From assembly GCA_026315105.1 (NCBI GenBank), contig CM048744.1:345801668-345865667 (forward strand): DNA of 64,000 bases, written 5' to 3'. Positions 20,657 through 31,930 of this stretch are shown one piece after another. A program made the position numbers and the translations under genes. The notes under the pieces are model-generated. The model saw only the letters and a list, made by a program, of their open reading frames with translations. It searched no databases and had not been told where the DNA came from. Numbering within the stretch: the first letter of the stretch is position 1; every line of letters starts with the position of its first letter. The stretch comes from Locusta migratoria (taxonomy: Eukaryota > Arthropoda > Insecta > Orthoptera > Acrididae).

Positions 20657-21129
20657 GCGAGCACAAAACATATACAGAGAAGCAGCCCCTCCTAAACCAC
20701 TGTCCTACGCTCCCCTCGTAGTTCCGTAAGATGCTAGCAGGTGTCAGGCGGTTCCCCGACTTAGTACCGGTAGACCACACTAGAGGCACTTCTGAGGGTA
20801 GCGTGGAGGGGAGGCTGAGGGGAGAGCTCGTGCCGCCGAGTCGGCACAAATGAACGGCACGCACTTTTGTGTGGCTCTCCGCTCGCTCCGCACAAAAGAG
20901 CGCGTCGTTCATTGGTGGCAGCTCCTCGCCGCTCTGCCTCCAATCGCGCTCTATGCGCTCCCTCTCGGGCTCTCTTAGCTCCCCCTTGCACTTCCAAGGT
21001 CGCTCCTCTTTCGACTCCTGCACCTCTTCGTATTTCTCACGCAGTTCCACGCTCTCTACACAGCTGTTTCACGTCCCACCCTGACTTATCCACTATACTC
21101 CATTCACCGAAACGAGAGACACAGTAAAA
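20657..21129. other. GC-rich stretch, no gene recognised
   Basis: Several overlapping frames are open on both strands because of the base composition, and none has a family motif. A short inverted pair gcacgcacttttgtgtgg and ccgcacaaaagagcgcgt is present near 20860-20910. Confidence 0.4.
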
Positions 21130-23221
21130 GGCCCGGCGCACACTTGACGCAGCAGAGGCACAGGAGAGGCAGAGGATAGGCCTCCGTGCGTTTGTAACGC
21201 ATGCTTTCTAATGGGGCAGCCGAGGCGGAGGGCAGGCGTTTCCTCGGTCACGCCTCTGTCCGGTTGTCCGAGGCGCACAGTTTACCTGCGCCTCTGTTCC
21301 ACCTCTGTCGCAAAGTGAAATTTCAAGTAATCCGATATGCTTCGAAAATAATTGTTTTATGTACACGAATATAAGCTTCATCCTTCTCTGTATTTAGATT
21401 CTTTGTAACACTTTTACTTTCTGCGTAAGAAAATTAAAAATACTATTTTCCGATTTGTGCGTGTTTTGCGCTAACGCAGCTTCCACAATCGATTTTGCAG
21501 AAACTACTCACTAGAAAAAAAATATTTTTCTGTATCATATAGGAAAAAGCCACCGCATGACGTTGGGGAGGTTTTCTTTTCGTTATTGTACATAGTTATT
21601 GTTATAATAAAAAATAAATTACAACGCCGCGCATATTTTGAAAAAAGTGGAAAAAAAAAAACAGTGGAAAAAGTAGTCGCTGACTCGTTTGCGTTTGCTG
21701 CGTTTTACACCATACATTACTGCGAACGAAATGTAGCTAACATATCGAAATTGTTTTTAACGGTGGAATGAGACCTATATCTCTTTCGATTCTCGAGAAA
21801 ATACGTGAGATACACGTTTGACGCGCCGCGGTCGGCAGCTACGCGGCACACGCACGGCTGTTGCCGCCTGCTGTGCCGAGTGCGGAGCTGCCTCGTGTCT
21901 CCCTTCTCCGTACGCTGCCGATACAGACCCAAGCTGGAAACGAACAACTTACTGAAATAGAAAGACACCGAGATTCATAAACCGAAGATGCTGATTGTGT
22001 ATTTTTACGGTCTATAGTCTCTGGTTTCAGTAAACTTTGTGGCAAGCATGAAAGCACTATATAAGCTAAAATTCCCGTTACTACTGAATAATAAGTTCGG
22101 CGAAACCAGAAGGGACGTGCAACGATTAATTTTTCTATCAGGGACCTTCTTCAATTTCTTGAAACACAATGTCCACCCCTTTGTGGAGCATCAGCTCACT
22201 GCTAACCATAGATGATGCTAGGAACGTCTCTCGTCAGTATTTCTCAACCTGAATTCTATACTACTTTCAGAAATTCAACATTTGCAAAAGTATTAGCATT
22301 AGCTTCACTAATTACTAACAAATATAATGGCTGCTGAAGGTAATTATCATAAGAAATGTTGACAGAGACAAAATAGGAATGCAATGTAATAAAATGCTGC
22401 ATGTACTGTACATGCACAGCTGCCGCCATAGAAGAAGAAAAAAGCAAACGTCAGTATCTTAGTACTCAGGAGCATGAAAGAGCTACGAATAAAGACCTAA
22501 GTAAGGAATCACTTTGCGTGCAAATGCAGTTAAACAAGGAAACTATGATTTGCAAAATTTTTCATATCGACATATCTTTCAATTTAAGACGTATGAAAAG
22601 CATACCAGGTGTCACCGAGAAGAAAAGTGTTTCTGATCGTATATACTGCGCCACAATCATGATTAAATATGTCAGTTGTATAAAGGTTCTTTCAATTATT
22701 GAATTTGCTGTGACACTTGTTTCACTGAATTATAAAAGAAATGAAAGAAAAATAAATCTGACTTTAATTAAATTCCTAAAACATATCCCTAATTTTTATT
22801 TAGCGGGACTGATGTGTTACACTATTTTTCTTCTCTGTTAAGTCCTTCTTACTCAGCATGACTCTCTTTGAACTGTCGTCTGTTTATTAGGAATAGCTCA
22901 AGAGCTTAAAATGAGCTTCCATGGACCAGAGAAGTTCAGCATGTATTCGTCACTTTTGCCTTTCCTCAACAGACCTTTAAATGCTCTTATACTCTACCAG
23001 AACACACACACACACAAATTAAATTAACTGAGTTTTGAAGGAGATTCAGGAATTAAATGTAATTGCATCAAGAGGTTTGCAGTGGACATGCAGCACGTGC
23101 TGTTGCAAGCTGCGCTGCCCTCCTCTGCCTGCGCTGCGTCAAGTGTGCGCTGACCAGCAGAGGCCCTGCGCCTCGCCTCTGCCTCTGCTCTGCCTCTGCT
23201 GCGTCAAGTGTGCGCCGGGCC
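21130..23221. mobile_element. 2.1-kb terminal-inverted-repeat element, Harbinger-like ends
   Basis: The left end ggcccggcgcacacttgacg, followed by cagcagaggcacagg, matches the inverted right end tgcgtcaagtgtgcgccggg over about 45 bp. Flanks are AAA/TAA-like, so the target duplication is not settled. A 146-residue frame at 22401-22841 shows no known family. The GGCC(C)GG...CACAC end formula resembles other Harbinger-like elements in this window. Confidence 0.6.
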
Positions 23222-24211
23222 TAAAGGGCTGCTTCTGACCGCAGCGCCATCATGGGACATCTTACGCAACTGCTTGAGCACCCCCCGCCCCGCACCCCTG
23301 AGCGTAGGACCGGGCCCTTACGGAGGTTTCCCGTCTGTACATATTTGTCTGTGACGCGAGGTATAATGGAGCAGAATGAATCCCTCCGTGAGCAGCCCAG
23401 GCCGTTTTCTCTTGATGGACTGACATAAGCTACGGAGTGCCTCACAGTACACGTCACTGTTCTTGTTTTTTCCGCGCTCGAGGAATTCGATGAGTATCGG
23501 ACCTCAGACGCTGAAAAAGACGAGTTTGTGACACTTGCGGGGAGTGACACTTGCGCGGAAAGGGAATTTGTAGACACTTGCGCGGAGACCCGGACGCTGC
23601 AGGTAGTGAACAGGGTGTTCCAGAAGTAGGGATACACCACCCCTACTCTTCGCCCACCAGCCGCTACCTGTGCCGTATTCAGGGAAAGGCCCACCGAGCG
23701 AGGTGGAGCAGTAGTAACGGCCCGGAGATATCACAGCCTCATTCAACAGGGAGATAACACGTCATACAAATATCACTCGATTTACAATACAGCACCATGT
23801 GAAGAGGAATGTGATGAAATCAGAATTGAGCGCAACTGTTGCTAACTACAATTTCGGATTTACTGCATTTTGAGTCAGAATTCGCATTTATCGCAAATGC
23901 GAATTTTTCCTGTCCCTAGTAATACCTCTAAAAATAAACAGCTGATCAAGGCACTAAAAGCAAGGGCAGATCTTTGGGTGTATTACTACAAATAACTAAA
24001 ACACAATTTGATCGTGGAATTATATACAATCTCAATTTGTAGGTGGTTTTCAGCAGCTTTTAAATATGTTAGGAATAGCATTATGAAATATAGACAGCTA
24101 CACCTTATGTTTATTATGAGATATCGATTTCGGCTAATTTCAGGTCATCTTCAAGTCTGAAACAACAGGTGTTACTTATGCATTTTTCCAGTGGCACTCA
24201 AAACCTTTAAG
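23222..24211. other. No gene recognised
   Basis: It contains a repeated acacttgcgcgga motif at 23530-23600 that reappears inverted at 26405-26445. The open frames here have no family motifs. Near 24110-24170 there is a stretch (gatttcggctaatttcaggt) of a kind repeated near 63.0 kb. Confidence 0.4.
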
Positions 24212-24222
24212 TGTTTACACAC

Positions 24223-24420
24223 GCCGGCCGCGGTGGCCGAGGAGACTAAGGCACTCCAGTCACGGTCTGCACGGTCACTACGGTCGGGGGTTCGAATCCC
24301 CCCTCGGGCATGGATATTTGTGCCGTCCTAGTTCGTAAGTAGTTCATAAGTAGTTTGTAAGTTTAGGGACTGACGACCCCGTAGTTACGTCCCATAGACT
24401 ATACAAACAGTTGAACATTT
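24223..24420 (+). mobile_element. tRNA-derived SINE (main family)
   Basis: Full-length plus-strand copy, gccggccgcggtggccgagg to acagttgaacatttt, with a perfect 11-bp duplication tgtttacacac (24212-24222 and 24421-24431). Confidence 0.93.
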
Positions 24421-24431
24421 TGTTTACACAC

Positions 24432-25075
24432 GAGGTATAACGTTGTTAATCGCGTTAGCGATGAAAACAGAACCTAGAATCTTTGCGTCTAAATGATACA
24501 TATATTGGTGTGATGTCTTATTTCGAAAGAACAGACATCACACCAATACATATATAGCTCTCGGTAAAGTGGAACGGTACGATGTCGTTACATAGCACAG
24601 CACAGCCGACTGGAAACGCAGGAGAAGTGCAAACAACGTTCTCTCCTCAGAGGTATGATTAGGTTCGACGTAGACTTCTACAACATACAGTCTACACGGC
24701 GAAGATTACACCAAAAAATTTAACGTTTCGTCTACTTTGGCGATAGCAACCAAATTTTAAAATCGTGTCTACTATGTAAAGATGTAGCAACACAAAACGC
24801 TTCAAGTCCAAAACTTCACTGATTTTCGAGTTCTGAATTTTTAATGTGTTTTTAATGTTATTACAGAAAAAACATATTTGGGACTCACACTACAATTTTC
24901 ATATGGCAGAATTTGTAGGTACATTCACAAGACATAAGACAACGGTTGTGTGCATTCATCTCATGAGAAATATCAATCATTTGTTTTCAGTGTTTACTTC
25001 AAATTTCTCTTTTAAGTTTCTTTAATTATTAGTACTTAAATGTGGTGATGAAATAAATAAATTACGTGTATATGT
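24432..25075. other. No gene seen; one short hairpin
   Basis: AT-rich. The only structure seen is the hairpin at 24504-24547. Confidence 0.5.
24504..24547. repeat. Perfect 15-bp stem hairpin
   Basis: attggtgtgatgtct (24504-24518) pairs perfectly with agacatcacaccaat (24533-24547) around a 14-base loop, and the flanks add a few further pairs. It may be the fused ends of a small MITE. Confidence 0.7.
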
Positions 25076-25220
25076 GTAGTCTTATGCGGCCAAACTACTT
25101 AGGTCATCGATCACTAGACTTACACTACTTAATCTTACTTAAAATAACGTAGGCAAAGTACAAACAAACATACCCATGTCCGAGGAAGGACTCGAACCTC
25201 CGACCGGACCGGTCGCGCAA
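25076..25220 (-). mobile_element. SINE fragment, 5'-truncated
   Basis: Minus-strand SINE body with gactcgaacctccgacc as B box. The A-box half is missing. Confidence 0.75.
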
Positions 25221-26868
25221 TTTGTGACACAAATTACATGTTTGATAATATTAATGCATAGAAGTATGAAATCACGTCAAGACTACTTCCTGCAAAAATT
25301 TCGACAAAAAAAAGTTGGCACTGAGTTTAGAAAAACAAAATTCTGGTTTATTGGATTTTAATATTTTATCAAAAATTAAATGTTACTACAAGATATACAG
25401 CCATTCAAATTTACGGGCACCATAACGTTTTCCCTTCCTGAGTAAATGAGCTGCTTCTTATAGTTTCAACACCTTTTTCTTGAATGTTCTGAATATAAAT
25501 CTTCACACAGACTTCTTGAGGAGGAGAGTGATACGGATATCTGATTGTAAACCACTGCCTATTACCTTAGACCTTTTTGACTGTACTGAACAGTATTTCC
25601 GCGTATGCGGTAATTTATATTTATACAGTTAACAGGCAATGTAATTTATAACCAACTATTGGCTGCCAATTTCGCTTCATTTTTCCTGGAAGTCTTGCAA
25701 CTTGTTTCTCCCTGTTGGTTTATGCCAAGTTCGGAGTAAAAATGGTTCTATATGACGGTGATGGAAAATAGAATTTATCTTTAGCATTTTTCGGTGTGTG
25801 ACATTCCCTTCCACATTCCGTATTTCATATATTTCTTAGATGTATTTGTAATTCGAATACAGCCAAATCGTTTTGGGGTCTACGAATAAACGCTTTAAGT
25901 ATGTAAAATACTCATTGACTTATTATTAACGTTTTTTAATTGAAGGTTTAAGGTTGCATCTCCTATTAAAAAGTATAGTAGCTATTTTTAAAGAGATGGA
26001 AGTTGCGTGATAGTGGGGTTAACTACATAGCGGTCAATTACATCAACGTATCTGTGCAGGATGCCTAATATATTTATTGCTTGCGCAGGTGTCTTGATAT
26101 GCTTAGTGTTCTGAATAATATGCTTTTAGGAGGTATGGCTGTGGAAAGTCATAGTCTTGTAGTAGCAGAGACTAACTCTCCAAACATTATCACTATTAAA
26201 ATACCTTTTTGTTTACAGGAGGAACACTCAACGGATTAATATGTAGTTAGAACAAGTCACTATATTGCTCTTCAGCTTGCAAAGGGTTGTGCAATTTCAC
26301 TGATTTTCGTGTTATGTTGACAGTGTGGAAACTTGACAACAGCAGTGCTAGACTTCTTGGTGGGCCTGTACCCAGGAAAAGCGATTAGCCGCCCCTAGGG
26401 CCCCGGGTTCCGCGCAAGTGTCACTCCGCGCAAGTGTTCCAACCCCGAAAAAGACGGCGAGCATCACCTTGACTGCTGAGGGCACAGCCTTAATTTTTTG
26501 GGGGGAGGTGACGACACTACATTCGCGTCGCTAGATATTGCACTACGTTGTCCCAAAGTGGCATATTCATAGTTCAACCGGTTTGGCTGTTAAGTAAGAT
26601 GGGATAAAAAGGGAGAAAAAAGATGGGGTAATGTGTTTAGAGTTCGAGAAAGTGCATTGTTTGAAAGTGAATACGAAGTTTCCAACTTTTCGCTCTTGTT
26701 ACCAAGACACTTCGTGCCGACGTTTCTATTTGTGATAGAAAAATGCACTGCACGTGCGTTGTTTCTTGATGCGAGATTGAAATAGTAGTATGTGCCTAGA
26801 CTTTGATTCCAAAATGAAGTATGTCACACGAAACTTCGGGATGACATGGCGTTTCTTGTTTTATTTAT
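25221..26868. other. No gene recognised
   Basis: AT-rich 1.6-kb stretch with no long frame and no tRNA-like box. Near 26405-26445 it carries the inverted partner of the cttgcgcgga repeat at 23.5 kb. Confidence 0.45.
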
Positions 26869-26869
26869 A

Positions 26870-27779
26870 ACAAGCTGATAAGCCGGCGTTGCCCGAGTAA
26901 TTATCTATATATTCCTGCCATTTTTCAGGTACTTATTCATTTGTATAAGGGCTGTATGTCTGTAAAATCTCTTGGGAATACAATTGATAGTAAAGATGTA
27001 ATAGATTAAAACTTGGTGCGGGAGTAATAGATTAAAACTTGGTGCGGGAACGAGCGGTTTTCCGAGACCTTTACTGTTTATGTGCTCATATATCATGACC
27101 TACATGTCGGAATGTGATACAATTTAGAAGCTACATTCAACAATATATGTGTATACTGTCTGTAAAATTTCCTGTCGCTACAATTTGTAGTGGTCAAATT
27201 ATAAATTGTAACGTCATACCGAGAGCCGTAGTTTTACTCCATAAACAGCGAAAAAGTAGTAAGCGAGAAACGTTTTTCCTTGCATCATTTTACTATGGTT
27301 GCCAACGAGAGAAAGTTTAATAAAGGTTTGAAATTATGTTTAAAGTTTGTTGCAAGTCGCTAAGTACTGTCATTCTCATACAGTGTATTTCGAAAGTCTC
27401 GCCACATTATATGGCATTTTTTGCGATTTCTACTGGTTATGACGTAATATCTTTTGAACCATGTGCCATATGTGATTCTTAACCGTGCAGCAATTGTTAC
27501 CTGACGGTAAGGAATGTGTGTACCAAATTTAGTTGAAATCGGTCCAATGGTTTAGGAGAAAATGAGCAGCATTGTTGCAAAATGCAGCAGTTTATCGCGC
27601 ATCTCATTGCTTATGACGTAATATCTTGTGAACTATATATCGTATGTTATTCTTACACTTACGGCGACCGTCCTCATGGATTGAAGCTTACGTGTACAAA
27701 ATTTCATAAAGATTGAAACAAAACTGTAGATTTGTATGCAACACGTACAAATATACGGACACTCTGCTTTATATATTAG
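26870..27779 (-). mobile_element. Helitron-like non-autonomous element
   Basis: On the minus strand it begins TCTAATATATAAAGCAGAGT at 27779 and ends past a hairpin, gggcaacgccggc, followed by a CTTG where CTRR is expected. The interior is shared with 30031-30351, 46330-47327 and 62645-62726. TC start, 3' hairpin and no target duplication fit Helitrons. A 26-bp direct duplication occurs at 27001-27050. Confidence 0.6.
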
Positions 27780-28029
27780 ATTAACTGTTTCTTTATAGTA
27801 AGCCACAACTGTATACTTAAGATTCACAAACATGTAACACTATGAAACAATTTTTTAGCGAAAGCCGCACTTGATTTACATTGTCTCTTGGATGAAAACT
27901 GTCTGAGGCCTCTCGCTCGACTCTTAAGATGGTAACGGCGCGAGGCGCTTAGCTCGGCTGTTTGCGGCAGGAGTAACACTCCACCCCTGTGGCTACATTT
28001 TGGTGCCAACGGAACATTCTAGAGAGTTC

Positions 28030-28230
28030 AAAAAATGTTCAAATGTTTGTAGAGCTTATTGGACTTAACTACGGGGTCATCAGTCCCTAAACTTACAAAC
28101 TACTTATGAACTAGCTAAGACTAAGGACGGCACAAATATCCATGCCCGAGGGGGGATTCGAACCCCCGACCGTAGTGGCCGTGCAGACCGTGACTGGAGC
28201 GCCTCAGTCCCCTCGGCCACCGCGGCCGGC
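28030..28230 (-). mobile_element. tRNA-derived SINE (main family)
   Basis: Full-length minus-strand copy with a perfect 11-bp duplication ctagagagttc (28019-28029 and 28231-28241). Confidence 0.93.
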
Positions 28231-28510
28231 CTAGAGAGTTCGTCTGTCATCTTGCAATTGAAGTAATATTTAAATAACTTTTTAAAGAACAGAAACATGG
28301 CTTAATACACGATAATCATATTGTATAAACATGCATATTTTAATTAATCGTAGTATATTAAATATTATTAAAAATGCTGGAGGGCTTTGGCGGACTGACA
28401 TTAGTTGTAAGAGTCAGTCAGACTTTATTTAGAAGGAAATATGGGCGGAGATTTCCCACAGGATACTTGTTCACCATACCATATGCTCTGTTTTTTACTC
28501 ACGCTACATA

Positions 28511-29213
28511 CGAGGCGCGTCCAGAAAGTAAGTTCCGTTTGGTCATATAAAACGAACGGGTACAGATACAGAAAAAATATTGATTGTACAAAAATCTACA
28601 ACTGTCAAACTACTTTTCTACATAGCTTACGAAATTTTGTAGGCAATTGTCATAGCATGGCACAAGGTTCTGTGTGCCTTTTTCATAGAATGTTGCGGCC
28701 TGTGTATTCAACCACGTGGTAAAATGTTCTTTCAGCTAGTCATCATCGTTAAAGTGTTGTCCACCAAGGACAGATTTTAGGTGTAAGAAAAAGATTACTA
28801 TCAAAATATTTTTTTTTTTTTTTTCACGATAATGTTTGACCTCACACACCGAATGTGACCAAACAATTCTTACGGAAATTTCAATGGGACCTGTTTGATC
28901 ATCCTCCATACAGCTCGGACCTCTCTCCTAGCGACTTTCATCTCTTGTTACACCTAAAATCTGTCCTTGGTGGTCAACACTTCAACGATGATAAAGAGCT
29001 GTTACCACTTGGTTGAATACACAGGCAGCAATCTTCTGTAAAGGATGCATGCAAAAACTTGTGGCACGCTATGACAAGTGCCTACAAAATTTCGGCAGTT
29101 ATGTGGAAAAGTAGTTAAAGAGTTGTAGAATTTTGTGCAATAAAAATTCCTTCTGTATCTGTGTACAATTTCATTTTATTATCAAACGGAACTTACTTTA
29201 TGGACGCGCCTCG
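28511..29213. mobile_element. Mariner-derived foldback of two 3' ends
   Basis: Flanked by TA (28509-28510 and 29214-29215), with terminal repeats cgaggcgcgtccagaaagta and the inverted taagttccgttt. Both halves encode, on opposite strands, the same C-terminal part of a mariner transposase. The right half keeps PYSSDLSPSDFHL, the third-aspartate motif, and a further tail in the same direction. The left half is its inverted, diverged copy from about 28785 down. The unique centre is 28786-28944. It therefore lacks any 5' end. Confidence 0.8.
28870..29115 (+). pseudogene. Mariner transposase C-terminal fragment
   Basis: Across small frame breaks the plus strand reads like a mariner D,D34D transposase end: EQFDHPPYSSDLSP-like sequence with the catalytic SDFHL, then LKSVLGGQHFNDD, TWLNTQAA and a closing MQKLVARYDKCLQNFGSYVEK-like tail. 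It lies only in the right arm and centre of the foldback. The first two catalytic aspartates are missing. Confidence 0.65.
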
Positions 29214-29215
29214 TA

Positions 29216-29807
29216 TTACGCAATGCTTTTCTCAACATTGGTAAAGAGATCTTACAGAATAAAAATATGATATAACAAGTAAATAGCTACAAATCAGCCC
29301 CTTCACATAAGACATTTCGTACCTTTTCATTTGAATACCCCTCTTAGAAACACCCCCCCCCCCCCAGGGGGCTCGTGGTTCTTTCTAGAGTAAGTGTGTG
29401 TCGAGCATGGGGCCCCGAACTAATGCTGTCTTCCTTCCTTCTTTACTTCACGGACTGCATTTCCTTTCCGCCTCCCCTCCTTTCCTATCCTCACTCCTTC
29501 TCCTCCCCACCGGGGGACTGATGACCTAAGGAGTTTAGTCCCTCTATCCCAACCAAACAAGCCAACCCCCTCAACCCTCTTAGAAACAGTTTAGTATCAT
29601 GATAAACATGTCCAATTCATGGCGGAACGTTCCTTGTGCTTGACTGTTGGTAGGCCCTAACTTCTTTTGGGGTTTTCGATATATAAACCCACTTGCTTTT
29701 CGGAGTAAATGTAACCGATGATTCATCGGACAATGCCACATACGTTCAGTTATTGAGTGTTCAGATTTTATGATCTTACACGGCTTTGCGTTGACTTCCG
29801 TTATGCA
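29216..29807. other. No gene recognised; poly(C) and retroposon-like tail
   Basis: It contains a C run at 29349-29364 and, at about 29512-29575, gggactgatgacctaaggag followed by a ccaaccaaac-type tail, which looks like the 3' end of an otherwise lost LINE or SINE. Confidence 0.4.
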
Positions 29808-30030
29808 CATCTACATCTACATACATACTCCGCAATTCACCGTAAGGTGCGTGGCGGAGGGTACACTGTACCACTACTAAGCATTTCTTTTCCTATTCCA
29901 CTCTATGTCTTCCTTTAAACTGATCTGCTGCGGTCCCAAACACTTGAGCAATACTCAAGACGTGGTCGTACAAGCATTTTGTACGCGGTCTCCTTTACAG
30001 GTCTTCTCCGCCCATACTTCCTTCCCAAAA
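29808..30030 (-). mobile_element. CR1-like LINE 3' end fragment
   Basis: The (catcta)n-type terminus catctacatctacataca, followed by actccgcaattcaccgtaag and gtgcgtggcggagggtacac, is the 3' end that arthropod CR1-like LINEs use, here in minus orientation. No coding part remains. Confidence 0.6.
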
Positions 30031-30351
30031 TTCATGTGCATATGTGATTCTTAACCATGCAGCAATTATTACCTCACGGTGAGGAATGTGTGTACCAAAT
30101 TCGGTTGAAATCGGTCCAATGGTTTAGGAGAAAATGAGCAGCATTGTCGCAAAATGCAGCAGTTTTTCGCGCATCTCATTGCTTATGACGTCATATTTCG
30201 TCAACTATGTATCGTACGTGATTCTTATAATTACGGCGACCGTTCTCGTGGATTGAAGCTTACTTGTATAAAATTTGAGAATTATTGGATCAAAACTGTA
30301 GATTTGTATGCAACACGTACACACATACGGACACTCTGCTTTATATATTAG
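30031..30351 (-). mobile_element. Helitron-like element, 5' part
   Basis: Shares tggtttaggagaaaatgagc, the gcgcatctcattg segment and the terminal tctaatatataaagcagagt (in minus sense) with the longer copy at 26870-27779. The 3' half is missing, and it joins the LINE tail directly at about 30030. Confidence 0.65.
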
Positions 30352-31432
30352 ACTACTTGAAAGAAGGAGAAGTAGATGGCAAAAAAATCATAATATGGTC
30401 GAAAAAAGAACTGCGAAGAAAAAAAATAACATTCACCACTTTGGCCAGAAATGAATATAGATAATAAATGGTAAAAAAGAACTTTTCAAGTTCCACGCCC
30501 TAGTGATAACACGACAATGAAAGCGCAGAAACCTTACGTAGCGTAGCATAGTGGTAAGTCCTGCAGGCAGCAAGATTCCTGTTGTCTCTTTCACTTGGCT
30601 GCGGGTGAAACAGTCTGTCCGTTCTGTTGGCAACGTGCGGCGGCAGGCAAGCGTGGACATGTTACAGTGGAATGTGTGCTCATGTACTGTAGCAGTGAGT
30701 GGCAGTTCCTCGTAACGCATACTCAGCATGCAGCACCTGTCGGCGTGCTTTCACTGAACCTCACTTCCCTGAAGTCTGACTGCTCTCTACACTGTTTCTT
30801 CACTGGTAGAAGTAGCAGCTCAGGTATAACGGTAGTATGGTGCGGCCAAGCTCCTTACGAGATTCTCTGAAAGCCTTTGCACCAGTGGCAGCCGATCTTG
30901 ACGTAGTCAATCCGATCCGGATCCCAACTGTGAGCGAATTTTCTTCGCCGGTATTTGGTCGTCAAGTGGATGAAAGCTTGCCCGATTCTCATAATGTGCA
31001 CAAGTGCTTCTACCAGATGCAGCATCCGACTACTTGAGAATCTGTGACACTGATAATAACCTTATCAGACGGTGACATTAACTTCTCGTGGCGTCTTGGT
31101 CCTCTTCCTTTTCAGCAGACGCCACATTCCAACCTTTACTGCCTCTGTTTTTGTAATCATCAACACAAGCATAACATTAAGCTCTACACCAGGGATGTGG
31201 TAATGCCAGCGAGGAGAGCTGTGCTAATAAACATTTAAAAACTAATTACTTTCAATGTTTTAAAACTATTTAGTGTTTCTATATTGTTAAACACTGTGCA
31301 CATTTAGTTAATATCTATCACAAAGTACCATCTGCCATAGTTACAGCGGAATGCCATCAATTGTCTCAAGATACAGTCTCACGATACAACCACTTAAATT
31401 AATGGTTAACATAATCTAAAATAATGAGAAAA
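30352..31432. other. No gene recognised
   Basis: Open frames up to 98 residues exist, but none shows a family motif. No terminal repeat or target duplication was found. Confidence 0.45.
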
Positions 31433-31930
31433 TTTTCAGTGTGGTTATTAAGATAAGACCAGGAAGAGACCAGGAGACACCTCGAGGTACCAGATAGGTT
31501 TTATAATGGTAAGACATAAATTTATGAACCAGGTTGTAACTGTAAGACGTACCCAGCGTCAGATATAAACTCTGGCCATAAATTATTGGTCATGAATTGT
31601 AGGCTGAAAATTAAAAAACTGCAGAAGTGTAGGGAAATAATGAGATGGGACCTGGATAAACTGAAGGAACCCGAAGTTCTTGAGAATTTCAGAGGGAGCT
31701 TTAGACAATAATTGACAGACAATAATTGACAGAAATGGGGGGTAATAAAACAGCAGATGCGGAATGGGCAGCATTGAGTGATGAATTAGTGAAGGCAGCA
31801 GAGGACAAAATAGGTAGAAAGACAAAATCTACGAAAAAGACCTACAAAAAATCCTTGGATATCACAGGACATACTAAATTTAATCGATGAAAGGAGAAAA
31901 TATAAAAATGCAGTAAATGAAACAGGCAAA

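Noticed and set aside
22401..22841. 146-residue frame as a possible gene
   Set aside because: No family motif, AT-rich composition, and it lies inside a terminal-inverted-repeat element; kept only as a note.
26870..30351. CRISPR-like array from the repeated Helitron-like segments
   Set aside because: There are only a few long diverged copies with irregular spacing in a eukaryotic context.
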